Shown piece by piece: positions 46,806-64,000 of a DNA stretch of 64,000 nt (its first letter is position 1; every line of letters starts with the position of its first letter). Under the pieces are notes generated by a model, which did no database searches, was not told where the DNA came from, and worked only from the letters and a program-made list of their open reading frames with translations. The DNA is from Deltaproteobacteria bacterium (GTDB taxonomy: Bacteria; Desulfobacterota; Binatia; Binatales; Binataceae), in the NCBI GenBank assembly GCA_003135135.1, contig PLDK01000035.1, positions 1 through 64,000 on the forward strand, given 5' to 3'. The position numbers and the translations under genes were made by a program.

Positions 46806-47906
46806 TCAGCGTTCTTCGCCGAACAGGAAGATCGAGACCGCGATCATCGCGAACATGAAATTGGGAATCCACGCGGCGACCACCGCCGGCAGCAGCGCCG
46901 AACGGCCCAGCGCGGACGTGATTCCGAGCGAGGTCCAGTAGGCGAAGCCGATCACGATTGCCAGCCCGAAGCTCCGCCCGAGGCTCAGGTTGCGCGGCAG
47001 CGGATCGAGGCTGAGCGCCATCCCGAGCGCGGCCATTATCAGGCACGCCAGCGGCATCGCGTACTTAAGATCGCGATCGACTACGTAGCCGCCCGGGTCG
47101 AGTCCCTTGCTGCGCAAATCGGCGATGTAGCGGTCGAGCTCCCACAAGCTGAACTCCTCCGGGTCGAAGCGCAGCAGGCCGAAATCGGCAGGAGTCAGTC
47201 CAAGCTGGAGGCGCTCGGCGCCAGTGTTGGTCACGGTGCCGCCCTCGGCGATCTGGAACGAATTCAACCCGCTCTCAACCCAGCCGTGGCCGTCCCATCT
47301 TGCGCCCGCCGCATGTTCGAGGTCCTTGAGTCCGAAAGCGTCATCGAGTTGATAGTGGGTGATGCCGGCGAGCCGCGAGTTTTTCTGGTCGTAGCTGTCA
47401 ACCGAAATGAATCCGTCGCGCACGCGCACCCAGATGCGCCGGTTGGCGAAGACCGCCTTGAGCTGATGCTTCTTGAGTTCCACCGCGTAGATATATTTCG
47501 CCTGGCGGGTCGCGGCCGGAACCACTGTTTCGCTGATGAAAAAATCAAAACCCGAAATCAATACCGCGACTATCAGCACCGGCATCGCCATCCCGAGCCG
47601 GCTGATGCCGAGTTGCTGGCAGGCCAGCACCTCTCCCGACCGATTGAGCAGCGCGAAGCCAAGCAACACGCCGGCCAGACTCGCCACCGGCAGAACCTGC
47701 GAGACGATCAGCGGCAGCTTGAGCGCGAAGTATTCGAGGCCCAATAACCCCAGCCCGCCGTAGCGGATCAAATCGTCGAATCGATCGAACATGTCGCCGA
47801 GCAGATAGGCCGCCGTGAAAGCCGCCAGGCAAACCATGAACGGGCCGAAGAACTGGCCGGCGATGAAGCGGTCCATCACCGGCGAAAGGCGCGGTTGAAA
47901 TTTCAT
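46806..47906 (-). CDS. lptG: LPS export ABC transporter permease LptG
   Basis: MDRFIAGQFFGPFMVCLAAFTAAYLLGDMFDRFDDLI; QVLPVASLAGVLLGFALLNRSGEVLACQQLGIS; ORF track N-terminus overextended. Confidence 0.93.
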   Translation of the reverse strand: MKFQPRLSPVMDRFIAGQFFGPFMVCLAAFTAAYLLGDMFDRFDDLIRYGGLGLLGLEYFALKLPLIVSQVLPVASLAGVLLGFALLNRSGEVLACQQLGISRLGMAMPVLIVAVLISGFDFFISETVVPAATRQAKYIYAVELKKHQLKAVFANRRIWVRVRDGFISVDSYDQKNSRLAGITHYQLDDAFGLKDLEHAAGARWDGHGWVESGLNSFQIAEGGTVTNTGAERLQLGLTPADFGLLRFDPEEFSLWELDRYIADLRSKGLDPGGYVVDRDLKYAMPLACLIMAALGMALSLDPLPRNLSLGRSFGLAIVIGFAYWTSLGITSALGRSALLPAVVAAWIPNFMFAMIAVSIFLFGEER

Positions 47907-49093
47907 GCGGCCTGCCTGCTGCGTTCGTAGCGCTCGACGAGATCCCAGAGGATGTCGCCGGGGCCGCGGCCCTGGTCGCCCTTGTCGGACGCGGCGCGAT
48001 AGAAGAACCAGAATGCCAGCGCCATGAATACGATGTCCGGGAGGCTCATCGCGACCCACGCGTCGAGCTTGCCGCGCTGCGCCAGCGTCTCGCCCACGCG
48101 CATCAGCGAGTAATAGAGAAAGAACAGCGCGACGCTGACGCCGAAGCGCTCCGAATGGCCGCCGCGCGCCGGTTTGAGGCCGAGCGAGATGCCCAGCAGC
48201 GCGAACAGCATCGTGGCGAACGGGACGGTAAACTTGCTCGCCATCTCGGTTTCGGCGGCGTAGTCGGGGTTCCCTTTGGCGCGCGCCGCCTTGATGTCGG
48301 CGTGCAGTACCGGGTACGTCATCTCGCCGGGATCCTGCTCGCCCACGTCCATCCCGGCCTCGGGACGGACGCTGAGATCGTAGGTCTTGAAACTGGTCAC
48401 GTGAGTCACGTTGTTGGCGGGCTCGGCGCCGAAGATCGAACCGTCGAACAGCCGCAGCGTGATCGACTTGTCATGCGGGTCGGGCACTATCGACCCATGC
48501 TTGGCGATTATCGTGTTCTGGTTGCGCGGATCGCGCGCGTCCGAGATCAAGACGCCCTTCAAACTGGAATCGGTATCGGACATCTCGTCGACATAAACGA
48601 CCAGGCCGGGGAAATTGCTGTTGAAGACTTTTTCCTTCAGCCCGGCGCTGGTCCGGGTCTGGCTGAGTTCGTAGAGTTTGTTGCGCAGATTGGAATTCGC
48701 CCACGGCCTCAGCGAGAACGCGAAGTAGCTCGAAAGCGCGTACACGCCCAGCGCCACCAGCATCACGGGCACCGCCAGCCGATACAAGCTGATGCCGCAG
48801 GCGCGCGCCGCGGTCATCTCCTGGTCGCTCGACATCCGCCCGAATCCCATCAACACTCCGAGCAGCACCGCCATCGGAAACGTGAGTTCCAGAAAGGCCG
48901 GCATGATGTACCCGATGATCCCCACCACCTCGGCGAGGCTGACGCCGTGATTGACGACCATGTCCATCAGCTTCAGCAACTTGCCCGTGACCAGCGCGAA
49001 GGTCAGCAGGCCGACGTCGACCGCGAACGGCCCCAGCACCTCGCGCGCGACGTAGCGGTCGATGATGGCAAATCCTGGGATTGCTAGTCTCAT
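47903..49093 (-). CDS. lptF: LPS export ABC transporter permease LptF
   Basis: IDRYVAREVLGPFAVDVGLLTFALVTGKLLKLMDMVVNHG; FLELTFPMAVLLGVLMGFGRMSSDQEMTAARACGIS. Confidence 0.94.
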   Translation of the reverse strand: MRLAIPGFAIIDRYVAREVLGPFAVDVGLLTFALVTGKLLKLMDMVVNHGVSLAEVVGIIGYIMPAFLELTFPMAVLLGVLMGFGRMSSDQEMTAARACGISLYRLAVPVMLVALGVYALSSYFAFSLRPWANSNLRNKLYELSQTRTSAGLKEKVFNSNFPGLVVYVDEMSDTDSSLKGVLISDARDPRNQNTIIAKHGSIVPDPHDKSITLRLFDGSIFGAEPANNVTHVTSFKTYDLSVRPEAGMDVGEQDPGEMTYPVLHADIKAARAKGNPDYAAETEMASKFTVPFATMLFALLGISLGLKPARGGHSERFGVSVALFFLYYSLMRVGETLAQRGKLDAWVAMSLPDIVFMALAFWFFYRAASDKGDQGRGPGDILWDLVERYERSRQAA

Positions 49094-49199
49094 GGTCAGA
49101 TCCCTGCCGCCGGCAAGGAGTCGCGCTCAAGTTTAGACATCCCGGCGCGCGATTGAAACTTGGGCATTCGATTTTCTTCTCGCCGACCGGGACAGCTAC

Positions 49200-50141
49200 T
49201 TGCGCGGCGCTCTGATAGTATCGCCCCCGATGAGAGACTTTCGCGACAAGGGCCGCAATCCACGCTTCGACCGCAACGCGCCGACTCCACCGCGCCGCCA
49301 TTCGCCCGCGCCCAATCCCAAACCGGCGGCGGCGCCGGCCCCTGCGCGCGATTATCGGCGTGCGGATGCGGACGAGCGCGAGAGTCGGCCCGCCAGCGCC
49401 AACGATCGCGAAATAGTCTATGGCGTCGAGCCGATCCGCGAGCTGGTCGCCGCCGCGCCCGGCTCGATTCGAGTGCTCTACGTGAAATCCGGCGATGAGC
49501 GGCGCTTCGCGGCTGAGATCGATCTCGTCAGAACCGGCGGCGGCCGCGTCGAATTCGCCGATGAAGCCGGATTGGAGCGATTGGCGGGACCGGCCGCCCG
49601 CCATCAGGGGATCGCGGCCCTGATGCGCGAGTACGAGTACACGCCGCTCGAGCAGATTCTCGCCGACGCGCCCGATCCGATCGTGCTGGTGGACGGCGTC
49701 ACCGATCCGCGCAACCTGGGCGCCCTGATGCGCTCGGCGGAAGGCGCCGGCGTCGGCGCGATCGTCATCGCGAAGGACCGAACGGCGGGTATCACGCCCG
49801 CGGCGGTCAAGTCGTCGGCCGGTGCGTGGGTACATCTGAAGATCGCGCGATGCGGCAACGTCGCGCGCACCATCGAGCAGTTGAAAGAGGCGGGCTACTG
49901 GACCGCGGCGCTCGCGCCCGGCGGCGATACGTCGATCTACGCGCTCGACACCTCGCGCAAGCTGGCGATCATCGTCGGCTCCGAGGGGCGCGGCGTTCGC
50001 GATATCGTGAAGAAGGGTGCGGATTTTGTCGTGAGCATCCCGATGCGCGGGAAGGTCGGCTCGCTCAACGTGTCGGTCGCCGCCGCGGTGGCGCTGTTCG
50101 AAATCGCTCGCCGCCGCTGCGCCGCGAAGCAGCCAGGTTAG
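49200..50141 (+). CDS. rlmB: TrmH/SpoU family 23S rRNA (guanosine-2'-O-)-methyltransferase RlmB
   Basis: VYGVEPIRELVAAAPGSIRVLYVK; LVDGVTDPRNLGALMRSAEGAGVGAIVIAKDRTAGITPAAVKSSAGA; IIVGSEGRGVRDIVKKGADFVVSIPMRGKVGSLNVSVAAAVALFE. Confidence 0.95.
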   Translation: MRGALIVSPPMRDFRDKGRNPRFDRNAPTPPRRHSPAPNPKPAAAPAPARDYRRADADERESRPASANDREIVYGVEPIRELVAAAPGSIRVLYVKSGDERRFAAEIDLVRTGGGRVEFADEAGLERLAGPAARHQGIAALMREYEYTPLEQILADAPDPIVLVDGVTDPRNLGALMRSAEGAGVGAIVIAKDRTAGITPAAVKSSAGAWVHLKIARCGNVARTIEQLKEAGYWTAALAPGGDTSIYALDTSRKLAIIVGSEGRGVRDIVKKGADFVVSIPMRGKVGSLNVSVAAAVALFEIARRRCAAKQPG

Positions 50142-50144
50142 CGC

Positions 50145-50453
50145 CTAAGAACTTTGCGATCTGCTCTTGGCGATCTTTTTTGACGCCGCCAGCGCTTGCT
50201 TCACAGTGTTCATCCAGTTGGTTTCGCACTGGCTCGTGATTTTTCTCATCCCGCCGACCTGCTGGCTGGCCTGCTTCATCTGCGTTTTCAGCAGTAGGGC
50301 TCCCCTGGTGAGATGCGGATGCATTCCATGCACGTTGAGGTCCGACAGCGTCTTGGCGATCAGCTTGAGTTCGCCCTTGATGCGGTCGGCGTAAACCCGG
50401 GCCCATTCGAGATCGATCAGGGCGCTGCTGGCGGGTGACTTGAGTTTAGTCAT
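50145..50453 (-). CDS. Hypothetical small protein
   Basis: 102 aa from MTKLKSPASSALIDLEWARVYADRIKGELKL; convergent with rlmB. Confidence 0.45.
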   Translation of the reverse strand: MTKLKSPASSALIDLEWARVYADRIKGELKLIAKTLSDLNVHGMHPHLTRGALLLKTQMKQASQQVGGMRKITSQCETNWMNTVKQALAASKKIAKSRSQSS

Positions 50454-50606
50454 GCCCAACACTGTCGGCGTCGAGACCCAAGATCGCAAGTATCGCGCTG
50501 TTACTTGGGGAACAGCGACGTTCAGTTTTCGCGGCGCAATTGTCGAATGCGACTGCCGCCCGCGGTCGCCGGGATGCAAGAAACAGACCCTGAAACGCCG
50601 TTCGGC

Positions 50607-50635
50607 TTGACAGTTGCGGCGGCGGCGAATAACTT
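50607..50635 (+). promoter_or_regulatory. Sigma70-type promoter for the tRNA operon
   Basis: TTGACA (50607-50612), 17-nt spacer, TAACTT (50630-50635), about 20 bp upstream of first tRNA. Confidence 0.6.
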
Positions 50636-50654
50636 TCTCCTCTTAACGTCGTTT

Positions 50655-50726
50655 GCCGATGTAGCTCAACGGTAGAGCACCTGATTTGTAATCAGGTGGT
50701 TGCGAGTTCGATTCTCGCCATCGGCT
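50655..50726 (+). tRNA. tRNA-Thr (anticodon TGT)
   Basis: GCCGATG...CATCGGC acceptor pairing, CTGATTTGTAATCAG anticodon arm, TTCGATTC T loop. Confidence 0.95.
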
Positions 50727-50749
50727 TGGTCGGCACGATAGCCTTGGGA

Positions 50750-50835
<86 letters not shown>

Positions 50836-50861
50836 GTATAATGATGAGTTCGACGGAGAGA

Positions 50862-50937
50862 GCGGGAATAGCTCAGTTGGTAGAGCGCGAGCCTTCCAAG
50901 CTCGGGGTCGCGGGTTCGAGTCCCGTTTCCCGCTCCA
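50862..50937 (+). tRNA. tRNA-Gly (anticodon TCC)
   Basis: GCGGGAA...TTCCCGC acceptor, GAGCCTTCCAAGCTC anticodon arm, encoded CCA. Confidence 0.95.
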
Positions 50938-51039
50938 AAAAAAACCATCCGGCGATGGGCCGGAGCGACGGCAGTTTTTTTGGCGAACGGAATTTTCTTT
51001 TTTGGGAGAACGATTGCTCCGGTTGAGCAGAGCACGAAT

Positions 51040-51112
<73 letters not shown>

Positions 51113-51164
51113 TTCCAAATTCGCGCCGGCTGAGCGGCGAAAAAGTTTTTCGAGGCGGACGACA

Positions 51165-51320
51165 ATGAGAGATCTGATTTCGCTTTCGTGCGACGGTTGC
51201 AAATCACGCAACTACACCACGACCAAGAACAAGAAGACGCAGACCGACAAATTTTCAATCAAGAAATTCTGTCCGAAGTGCCGCGCGCACACCGTACACA
51301 AGGAAGGCAAAATTACCTGA
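51165..51320 (+). CDS. rpmG: 50S ribosomal protein L33 (51 aa, not in supplied ORF track)
   Basis: MRDLISLSCDGCKSRNYTTTKNKKTQTDKFSIKKFCPKCRAHTVHKEGKIT. Confidence 0.96.
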   Translation: MRDLISLSCDGCKSRNYTTTKNKKTQTDKFSIKKFCPKCRAHTVHKEGKIT

Positions 51321-51363
51321 TGGGTAGAGTCGGTCCCGGCGCGCGCTGGGGACACTGAAAAAA

Positions 51364-51440
51364 GGGTCAGTAGCTCCAATTGGCAGAGCATCGGACTCCA
51401 AATCCGAGGGTTCCAGGTTCGACTCCTGGCTGGCCCGCCA
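51364..51440 (+). tRNA. tRNA-Trp (anticodon CCA)
   Basis: GGGTCAG...CTGGCCC acceptor, CGGACTCCAAATCCG anticodon arm, encoded CCA; between rpmG and secE as is common. Confidence 0.94.
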
Positions 51441-51496
51441 AAAATGACAGCGGTTTAACCGAAGCAATCACGCGGTTCTTGATTTAGGCACGAAAT

Positions 51497-51700
51497 ATGG
51501 ATAGTGTGAAAAGTTACTTCAATCAGGGCGTAAGTTTCGTCACGGAAGCATGGACGGAGCTTGCGAAGGTCCATTACCCCTCGCCCAAGGAAACCATGCA
51601 GGCCACGATTGTGGTCGTGGGTTTGACGTTTGTGATGGCTTTGTGGCTCGGAGTGATCGACTTTTTCGCGGTTCGCGGCGTGCAGATGCTGCTCCGCTAG
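51497..51700 (+). CDS. secE: Preprotein translocase subunit SecE
   Basis: VSFVTEAWTELAKVHYPSPKETMQATIVVVGLTFVMALWLGVIDFF; 67 aa. Confidence 0.95.
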   Translation: MDSVKSYFNQGVSFVTEAWTELAKVHYPSPKETMQATIVVVGLTFVMALWLGVIDFFAVRGVQMLLR

Positions 51701-51774
51701 GGACTAACGACCGGACGCGAAGACTGCTGACTCTCAACGAAGATTGCTCATTGTGGTGAAGACTGCTCATTCAA

Positions 51775-52338
51775 ATGACTGAACCGATTACCGAGACCGC
51801 CAAGCCCACGATGAAATGGTATGTCGTCCATACCTATTCGGGCTACGAGCACAAGGCCAAGGCCGCGCTCGAGGAGCGGGTGCGCTCGCTGCACAAGGAA
51901 GAGAAAATCGGCAAGGTGCTGGTGCCCATTGAGCGCGTGCAGGAACTCGGCAAGGGCGGCGCGCGCAAGGTTTCCAGCCGCAAGTTTTTCCCCGGATACA
52001 TCTTCGTGCAGATGGTGCTCGACGATGAGACCTGGCACGTCATCAAGAACACGCCGAAAATTACCGGCTTCGTCGGGCATTCCACCAATCCGCCCGAAGT
52101 TCCGATGTCCGAAGTCGCAGAGATCGAGCAGCAGATGGAAGAAGGGGCGCTGCGGCCCAAGCCCAAGGTGCTGTTCGAGGTGGGCGAGGCGATCAAAGTC
52201 GTTGACGGCCCCTTCCAGGACTTCAACGGCACCGTCGAAGAAGTCAAGCCCGAAAAGGGCAAGGTGCGCGTTCTGATCTCGATCTTCGGCCGCGCAACTC
52301 CGGTCGAACTGGACTTTGTGCAGGTAGAGAAGGCCTGA
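51775..52338 (+). CDS. nusG: Transcription termination/antitermination protein NusG
   Basis: MKWYVVHTYSGYEHKAKAALEERV; KFFPGYIFVQMVLDDETWHVIKNTPKITGFVG; VVDGPFQDFNGTVEEVKPEKGKVRVLISIFGRATPVELDFVQVEK. Confidence 0.97.
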   Translation: MTEPITETAKPTMKWYVVHTYSGYEHKAKAALEERVRSLHKEEKIGKVLVPIERVQELGKGGARKVSSRKFFPGYIFVQMVLDDETWHVIKNTPKITGFVGHSTNPPEVPMSEVAEIEQQMEEGALRPKPKVLFEVGEAIKVVDGPFQDFNGTVEEVKPEKGKVRVLISIFGRATPVELDFVQVEKA

Positions 52339-52427
52339 AGCAACGAAAAAACACTCGATTCGCCGGATGCGCGCGGCTCGCGCGTGCAAGCGGCGTTCGC
52401 GACTGAGCAACCAGGAACGATTTTAAA

Positions 52428-52853
52428 GTGGCTAAGAAAGTAGTCGGATCGATCAAGCTGCAGATTCCGGCCGGCGCGGCGAATCCCTCGCCGCCGGTGG
52501 GCCCCGCGCTCGGACAGCGCGGCGTCAATATCATGGAGTTCTGCAAGGCCTTCAACGCCCAGACCCAGAACATGCAGGGCCTCGTCATCCCGGTGGTAGT
52601 CACCGTCTATGCCGACCGCTCGTTCACCTTCATCACCAAGAGCCCGCCCGCGTCGATTCTGCTGCTGCGCGCGGCAGGAATCGAAAAGGGCTCGCCGATG
52701 CCCAACAAGAACAAGGTCGGCAAGGTCACCCGCGCGCAGGTCGAGGAAATCGCCAAGACCAAGCTCAAGGACCTGACTGCGGCCGACCTCGCTGCCGCCG
52801 TCAATACCGTTTCGGGCACCGCCCGCAGCATGGGCATCGACGTCACCGATTAA
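52428..52853 (+). CDS. rplK: 50S ribosomal protein L11
   Basis: [40 protein letters not shown]. Confidence 0.98.
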   Translation: MAKKVVGSIKLQIPAGAANPSPPVGPALGQRGVNIMEFCKAFNAQTQNMQGLVIPVVVTVYADRSFTFITKSPPASILLLRAAGIEKGSPMPNKNKVGKVTRAQVEEIAKTKLKDLTAADLAAAVNTVSGTARSMGIDVTD

Positions 52854-52864
52854 GGCTAAAAAAG

Positions 52865-53578
52865 ATGGCAGGCAAGAAATACAAGGAAGCGGCCAAGAAG
52901 ATCGATCGCGAAAAGCGCTACACGCTCGAAGAAGCGGTCAAGCTGGTCGTCGATAACAAGGTCGCCAAGTTCGACGAGACCGTCGAGATAGCGGTGCGGC
53001 TCGGCGTCGATCCGCGCCAGGCCGACCAGAACGTGCGCGGCACTATCGTGCTTCCGCATGGAACCGGCGCGGTGGCGCGGGTGCTGGTGGTAGCCAAGGG
53101 CGAGAAAGAGCGCGAGGCGCGCGAGGCGGGTGCGGACTTCGTCGGCGGCGACGAGATCATAAAGAAGATCCAGGAAGAGAACTGGCTCGACTTCGACCGC
53201 GTCATCGCCACGCCCGACATGATGGGCCAGGTCGGACGGATCGGCAAAATTCTCGGCCCCCGCGGCCTGATGCCCAATCCCAAGGTTGGCACCGTCACGT
53301 TCGACGTCGCCAAGGCGGTCGCCGAGATCAAGGCCGGCAAGGTGGACTACCGCGTCGACAAGGCCGGCGTCGTGCACGCGCGGGTGGGCAAGCTGAGTTT
53401 CGGCCAGTCGAAGCTGCTCGACAACGTGCGCGCGATCCTCGGCGCGATCGTTCGCTCCAAGCCCGCCAGCGCCAAGGGTAATTACGTTCGCAGCGTCGCG
53501 ATTTCCTCGACGATGGGCCCGGGAGTGCGCGTCGATACGGCGCAGGCGGCGCCCAAGGCGCTCGCGGCCGCCGCATAA
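52865..53578 (+). CDS. rplA: 50S ribosomal protein L1
   Basis: [51 protein letters not shown]. Confidence 0.98.
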   Translation: MAGKKYKEAAKKIDREKRYTLEEAVKLVVDNKVAKFDETVEIAVRLGVDPRQADQNVRGTIVLPHGTGAVARVLVVAKGEKEREAREAGADFVGGDEIIKKIQEENWLDFDRVIATPDMMGQVGRIGKILGPRGLMPNPKVGTVTFDVAKAVAEIKAGKVDYRVDKAGVVHARVGKLSFGQSKLLDNVRAILGAIVRSKPASAKGNYVRSVAISSTMGPGVRVDTAQAAPKALAAAA

Positions 53579-53613
53579 GGTTTCGTTCGTTGGAGCTGGA
53601 TCGGTATAATTAG

Positions 53614-54195
53614 ATGAACAAATCAGAGAAAACCGCGCTGGTCGAAGATCTTAACCAGAGTTTCGGCCGCGCCAGTATCGCGCTCGTGTCCGAATACCGC
53701 GGGATGACGGCGGCGGAATCGACCGAGATGCGCAAGCGCTTGCGCGCCGTGCGCGGCGAGATGCGCGTGGCCAAGAACACCCTGGTCCGCCGCGCCATCA
53801 AGGGCACCGCCTACGAGGCGCTCGACAGCAACCTCGGCGGACAGGTCGGGCTCATCCTCAGTTACGAGGATCCGGTCGTGCTGGCCAAGACCTTCGCGTC
53901 GTTCGGGCCGCTGGGCGACAAGCTCAAGCTGCGCGGTGCGGTGCTCGACGGCAAGGCGCTCACGCCTGCCGAGGTCCAGGCGCTGGCGACGTTGCCGTCG
54001 CGCGAGGTGATTTTCGGCCAGTTGCTCGGCGTGTTGAACGCGCCGGCGACTCAGTTGGTACGCCTGCTCAACGAGCCGGGCTCGTACCTGGCGCGCGTGA
54101 TCGACGCGATTGGAAAAAAGAACGGCGCCGGCGCTGCGGCTCCAGTCCCGGCGGCCGAGGCTGAGGCGGCTCCGGCCGCTGCGCCGCAAGGCTGA
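53614..54195 (+). CDS. rplJ: 50S ribosomal protein L10
   Basis: LVSEYRGMTAAESTEMRKRLRAVRGEMRVAKNTLVRRAI. Confidence 0.97.
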   Translation: MNKSEKTALVEDLNQSFGRASIALVSEYRGMTAAESTEMRKRLRAVRGEMRVAKNTLVRRAIKGTAYEALDSNLGGQVGLILSYEDPVVLAKTFASFGPLGDKLKLRGAVLDGKALTPAEVQALATLPSREVIFGQLLGVLNAPATQLVRLLNEPGSYLARVIDAIGKKNGAGAAAPVPAAEAEAAPAAAPQG

Positions 54196-54326
54196 CAAGA
54201 TTCGTGATGTTCGCGTGCGCGCGTCGCACGCGCGACGATAACGTTAATAAGTAGTTCGACTAAAAAAAGAAAATCCTGGGGCGCTCCCACATCTCCCCGG
54301 ATGCGTGAACAAGGAGAGAAGGTAAC

Positions 54327-54716
54327 ATGGCAGAAGCACAACTCAGCCGCGATCAGGTGAAGGATTATCTGAAGAACCTCAGCCTGATCGATGCAGCGGC
54401 GCTGGTTAAGGAACTCGAGACCGAGCTCGGCGTATCGGCTGCGGCTCCGGTCGCGGCGGCTGCCGCTCCGGCAGCCGGCGGTGCGGCCGCGGCGGCGCCC
54501 GAGAAAGAAGAGTTCAACGTCGTGCTGACGGGTTCGGGCGACAAGAAGATCCAGGTGATCAAGGTCGTGCGCGAATTGACCGGACTGGGCCTCAAGGAGG
54601 CCAAGGACCTGGTCGATGGAGCGCCGAAGGCGGTCAAAGAGGGCGTCAACAAAGCCGAGGCCGAAGAGATCAAGAAGAAGCTCGAAGCCGCCGGCGGCAG
54701 CGTGGAGCTGAAGTAG
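54327..54716 (+). CDS. rplL: 50S ribosomal protein L7/L12
   Basis: [68 protein letters not shown]. Confidence 0.98.
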   Translation: MAEAQLSRDQVKDYLKNLSLIDAAALVKELETELGVSAAAPVAAAAAPAAGGAAAAAPEKEEFNVVLTGSGDKKIQVIKVVRELTGLGLKEAKDLVDGAPKAVKEGVNKAEAEEIKKKLEAAGGSVELK

Positions 54717-54906
54717 GAAGGATTTAGTCCTTTTGACGCACAACAAAGGGTCGGGAAATTCACGAGGCGCGGGACTCCCAGGCGCGCGCGGATTTCAAAC
54801 GGTCTTTATCGATGAAGCCGTGGGCACGGGGGAAACCTCCGCGCCCGCGTCCTCTATTGCTTCACGGCGCGCCGAAGTTTGTGGCGCACGCACGGTGAGG
54901 TAGCTG

Positions 54907-59016
<4,110 letters not shown>

Positions 59017-59037
59017 GGCCAGGGAGTTATTAAAGAG

Positions 59038-63327
<4,290 letters not shown>

Positions 63328-63361
63328 CACGGCGGGTCAGGTCCCATACATAATGATGTTT

Positions 63362-63397
63362 CCCCCAAGGGCATAAGTGTCCTTGGGGGGTTTGTTT
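63362..63397 (+). terminator. Intrinsic terminator after rpoC, before rpsL
   Basis: CCCCCAAGG - GCATAAGTGT - CCTTGGGGG stem-loop followed by T-rich GTTTGTTTG. Confidence 0.7.
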
Positions 63398-63526
63398 GAA
63401 CACCGCGTCCCACTGGAGGCAATCCGGCGTACCGGGCCGGCGCGATGCGAGCGCCGAGTGGTCCCGAGAGCCGGCGAACGCCCAGTGGATACGCCACTCG
63501 AAGCGGAAGAGAACGAGAATTATAAC

Positions 63527-63898
<372 letters not shown>

Positions 63899-63904
63899 AG
63901 TTAT

Positions 63905-64000
63905 ATGTCGCGCAAAGGACAAATTCGCGTCCGCGAAATTCCAGCGGATCCCAAGTATCACGACCGTACCGTCGCGAAGTTCATGAACGTCGTGATGCAA
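63905..64000 (+). CDS. rpsG: 30S ribosomal protein S7 (partial, runs off window)
   Basis: MSRKGQIRVREIPADPKYHDRTVAKFMNVVMQ, directly after rpsL. Confidence 0.95.
   Translation, partial: MSRKGQIRVREIPADPKYHDRTVAKFMNVVMQ

Noticed and set aside
51255-51467. ORF SQESNLEPSDLESDALPIGATDPFF
   Set aside because: Spurious translation antisense to tRNA-Trp.

Overview
High-GC, gene-dense chromosomal window from a Gram-negative (diderm, LPS-making) bacterium. The fine taxonomy cannot be fixed from sequence alone; gene order resembles Deltaproteobacteria-like lineages. Main blocks: (1) acyl-CoA dehydrogenase, MurU/AmgK-like pair and a DUF1329 protein (minus strand); (2) an envelope/lipid A supercluster (bamA, skp, fabZ, lpxA, lpxI, Gfo/Idh, then a DUF2318/SCO1/PCYCGC trio and a frameshifted sulfotransferase, then lpxB, msbA, waaA, lpxK, Trm112-like, GT87, Kdo-kinase-like); (3) ridA, spoT, gmk, yicC and an LPS-core glycosyltransferase/kinase group; (4) a short nuoA-nuoC-nuoD set without nuoB, lpxL-like, orphan gspD, lolC, lolD; (5) several secreted or hypothetical proteins, a GH88/105-like gene, DUF971, TPR, moaA, lptG, lptF, rlmB; (6) tRNA-Thr/Tyr/Gly/Thr, rpmG, tRNA-Trp, secE, nusG, rplKAJL, rpoBC, rpsL, rpsG (partial), with no tuf at the usual position. 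No CRISPR array, transposase, integrase or rRNA was seen. Most notable observations: a one-base frameshift in a C6 tract at the P-loop of a sulfotransferase; a family of composite palindromic intergenic repeats; a DUF2318/SCO1/PCYCGC candidate metal-handling module; natural Arg at S12 position 88; nuoB, lpxD, tuf and rpoZ missing from their usual neighbourhoods; and small repeats and putative operators. All calls are by eye from motifs and gene order; no database search was run.
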